Source: Syntrophomonas sp. UBA4911
Lineage (GTDB): Bacteria; Bacillota; Syntrophomonadia; Syntrophomonadales; Syntrophomonadaceae
Direction: 5' to 3'
NCBI GenBank assembly: GCA_002398105.1
Contig: DHCD01000016.1
Coordinates: forward strand, 21,733 to 28,618
DNA length: 6,886 nt
Positions 5,588 to 6,886 of this stretch are shown here, in pieces. Below the pieces are notes generated by a model. It was not told the origin of the DNA and did not search any database. It saw only the letters and a program-made list of their open reading frames with translations. Every line of letters begins with the position of its first letter. Positions within the stretch are counted from its first letter, which is position 1. Both the position numbers and the translations under genes were made by a program.

Positions 5588-5692
5588 TTACCCTGGGGGG
5601 CGGTATAGAAATTCTTTTTTTCGCAGCCTTTCAGCCAGGGGGTATTCAAGTCCCGGGATATGATACCAGCAGCAGGCTGAAAATCCTCCCAT
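5588..5692 (-). CDS. Doubtful 34-codon ORF between VanW and GT4 genes
   Basis: ATG 5692 to TAA 5588 on the - strand encodes 34 residues starting MGGFSACCWYHIPGLEYPLA and ending RKKEFLYRPPG. The frame extends upstream for six more hydrophobic codons (LLWVLF) to a TAG. The peptide has two adjacent cysteines, aromatic residues and a basic C-terminal half. There is no clear ribosome binding site before the ATG, and I recognise no family. The same bases hold an inverted repeat (5629-5636 with 5675-5682), so the signal may come from RNA structure rather than coding. Coding remains unproven. Confidence 0.15.
   Translation of the reverse strand: MGGFSACCWYHIPGLEYPLAERLRKKEFLYRPPG
5629..5682. repeat. 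Nested inverted repeats in the VanW-GT4 gap
   Basis: TTTCAGCC (5629-5636) and GGCTGAAA (5675-5682) are perfect 8-bp complements. Inside them GGTAT (5641-5645) and ATACC (5663-5667) are perfect 5-bp complements, around a CCCGGG at 5652-5657. The arrangement could fold as one long stem with an internal loop in RNA from either strand. It matches no riboswitch or small RNA that I can name, and no T-tract follows closely on the - strand apart from AAAAAAAGAATTTC further on. Confidence 0.35.
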
Positions 5693-5739
5693 AAAAAGAA
5701 CCCATAGCAGCTATTCTTTTATCTACAATCAATATAGGA

Positions 5740-6801
5740 TTAAAGTGGCAAGTCATTCTCCTCCTGGTAATCGACTGCGGCCAGAGCGCAAATCACATAA
5801 TTGCCATAGACTTGGGCCAGGATCTTGATGGAATAGGGCTTGTCATTCCTGAACTTCATATCTGCTGTTCCCCAGGATACGGTAGCATCCCGATTAGCTG
5901 GAACATATCCTACCCGCAGACTATGCGTATGCCTTTCCAGAACCGGTAATCCGGATTCCAAAACAGTGTTGTACAAAGTGGAGGAGGTCTGGCATATTCC
6001 TCCGCCAATACCCGATACCAGGCGCTTGCCGACAATTATTCCTGCCGTCTGGTACCCTCCCGCAGCAGTTCTGGGACCCACGGTATAATTGAAGGAAAAC
6101 ACTTCACCGCTCCTGACTATAATTCCATCCAGTTTGCTGCAGGACAGGATGATGTTATGGCTGCGCGGTGCCGGGCTATCGGCAATACTGGTATAATAGC
6201 CGCCGATCAGATTTTCCGCCGGCCACAGTTCTGCTATGATCGGGGCTTCGGCCAGACTTCCCCAGCGGGGCAGATCAGCCGGAAGCTGGGGCGGAGCCGG
6301 GGGAGCAAACTGGGGATCAGGTCCTTCATAATCTGCACTGCGCAGGATGATAGCTCCGGCCGGGCTGTTATAATTGATGACATAACCTAACCGCTCAGCC
6401 ACGAATCGCAAAGGAAGATAGAATTCGTCCAGCTTAATGGCAGATTCTTCATTTTCATCAACCTGGGCCGGTGGCAGTTGCAGATAATCTTCTTCTTCAA
6501 TTATGAACTCCTGTGCCCCCTTGCGCAGCAACAAGCGGGTGTCTATCATCTCAATCTGGGTGCCGAATATAAGGCTGCAATCATTTAAGGAAATAACCGC
6601 CCTCTCCCTGGTATCTATAAAGGCGGCATAATCTAAAGAGGCTTCCCCGCCATTGAGATAGATATCGACGGTTCTTAGGATCACTGAAGTTGCAGGCGTT
6701 TCCTCCGGGGTGATGGCTTCGGCTCTGACTCCGGGTGTAGAATAGAATAGAGTGAAAGTGAATCCCAGGATGATTAAAATATAGCTGATTACTCTTTTCA
6801 T
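5740..6801 (-). CDS. Secreted VanW family protein with N-terminal copper-amine-oxidase-like (stalk) domain
   Basis: A 353-residue exported protein. Residues 1-27 are a signal peptide (MKRV, hydrophobic 5-20, probable cleavage after GVRA at 27). Residues ~44-155 resemble the copper amine oxidase N-terminal domain found in many clostridial surface proteins, ending in the typical YLPLRFVAERLGYVINYN (128-145). Residues 160-179 are a proline-rich linker. Residues ~195-340 are the VanW domain with GIGGGICQTSSTLYN (264-278), LERHTHS (288-294), YVPANRDATVSWG (299-311) and MKFRNDKPYSI (315-325). VanW is named from the vanB-type vancomycin resistance cluster, but its biochemical role is unknown, and here there are no other van genes, so resistance should not be inferred. 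The G5 domain that often accompanies VanW in Bacillota is absent. Start ATG 6799-6801 has AAGGAG (6808-6813) six bases upstream. Location is probably the outer face of the membrane or the wall. Confidence 0.92.
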   Translation of the reverse strand: MKRVISYILIILGFTFTLFYSTPGVRAEAITPEETPATSVILRTVDIYLNGGEASLDYAAFIDTRERAVISLNDCSLIFGTQIEMIDTRLLLRKGAQEFIIEEEDYLQLPPAQVDENEESAIKLDEFYLPLRFVAERLGYVINYNSPAGAIILRSADYEGPDPQFAPPAPPQLPADLPRWGSLAEAPIIAELWPAENLIGGYYTSIADSPAPRSHNIILSCSKLDGIIVRSGEVFSFNYTVGPRTAAGGYQTAGIIVGKRLVSGIGGGICQTSSTLYNTVLESGLPVLERHTHSLRVGYVPANRDATVSWGTADMKFRNDKPYSIKILAQVYGNYVICALAAVDYQEENDLPL

Positions 6802-6886
6802 GTTTATCTCCTTCCCTAAAGATTTACTAACATGTTTATTGAGTTTAGCTTCACATATGACTGGATTATGGAAATAATTGGTATGC
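6802..6886 (-). other. Leader region of the VanW gene; no clear promoter
   Basis: The 85 bases upstream of the VanW start are AT-rich and contain the ribosome binding site and a 9-base direct repeat CATGTTTAT (6799-6807 and 6831-6839), the first copy of which overlaps the start codon. CATAAT on the - strand near the window edge could be a -10 element, but its -35 would lie at or beyond the end of the window. Nothing else is evident. Confidence 0.3.

Noticed and set aside
5691..5721. AAAAGAA / TTCTTTT stem just after the VanW stop as a terminator
   Set aside because: The stem is 7 bp of almost only A/T pairs with a 13-base loop, and the T run is itself part of the stem, leaving no free T-tract.
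5840..6390. Two + strand frames (82 and 77 codons) opposite the VanW gene
   Set aside because: Both are antisense to strongly conserved VanW and linker codons and lack ribosome binding sites.
5740..6801. Vancomycin resistance role for the VanW gene
   Set aside because: VanW domains are widespread in Bacillota outside resistance clusters, and no vanR/S/H/A/B/X-type gene is present here.
1..6886. Insertion sequence, CRISPR array or phage region
   Set aside because: No transposase, integrase or cas gene, no terminal inverted repeats around a gene and no regularly spaced repeats were found on either strand.

Overview
The window looks like chromosomal DNA of a spore-forming, low-to-moderate GC Bacillota, most likely of the class Clostridia. 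Four things point there: a Spo0E-like phosphatase gene, a DegV-family (fatty-acid-binding) protein, a VanW protein carrying a copper-amine-oxidase-type N-terminal domain, and strong AGGAGG-type ribosome binding sites. The genus cannot be read from the sequence.

Layout, left to right. Bases 1-142 hold the tail of something on the + strand: short open frames only, followed by a convincing + strand intrinsic terminator at 146-173 that lies inside the 3' end of the next gene. Bases 143-2881 (-) encode a 912-residue membrane protein that joins a GtrA flippase-like domain, a DPM1-type GT2 polyprenyl-phosphate glycosyltransferase and an ArnT/PMT-like GT-C transferase. A 224-base divergent intergenic region follows, with a candidate Spo0A box. 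Next is a 56-codon Spo0E-like gene (3106-3276, +). The 250 bases after it hold a strong stem-loop, two tiny basic open frames with ribosome binding sites, and a candidate promoter. Then come degV (3527-4384, +), convergent with a GT4 glycosyltransferase (4430-5446, -). A 293-base gap with inverted repeats and a doubtful 34-residue open frame separates it from a secreted stalk-domain/VanW protein (5740-6801, -).

The genes do not form one operon; each of the five clear ones appears to be its own transcription unit. A loose shared theme is the cell envelope: lipid-linked sugar synthesis, flipping and transfer (GtrA-GT2-GT-C fusion), a cytoplasmic GT4, a secreted VanW protein and a fatty-acid-binding DegV protein. 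The Spo0E-like protein belongs to the sporulation phosphorelay. No tRNA, rRNA, CRISPR array, insertion sequence or phage gene was seen. The most noteworthy item is the three-in-one glycosylation protein, which places in one polypeptide the three activities that are usually separate gtrA, gtrB and gtrC-type genes.
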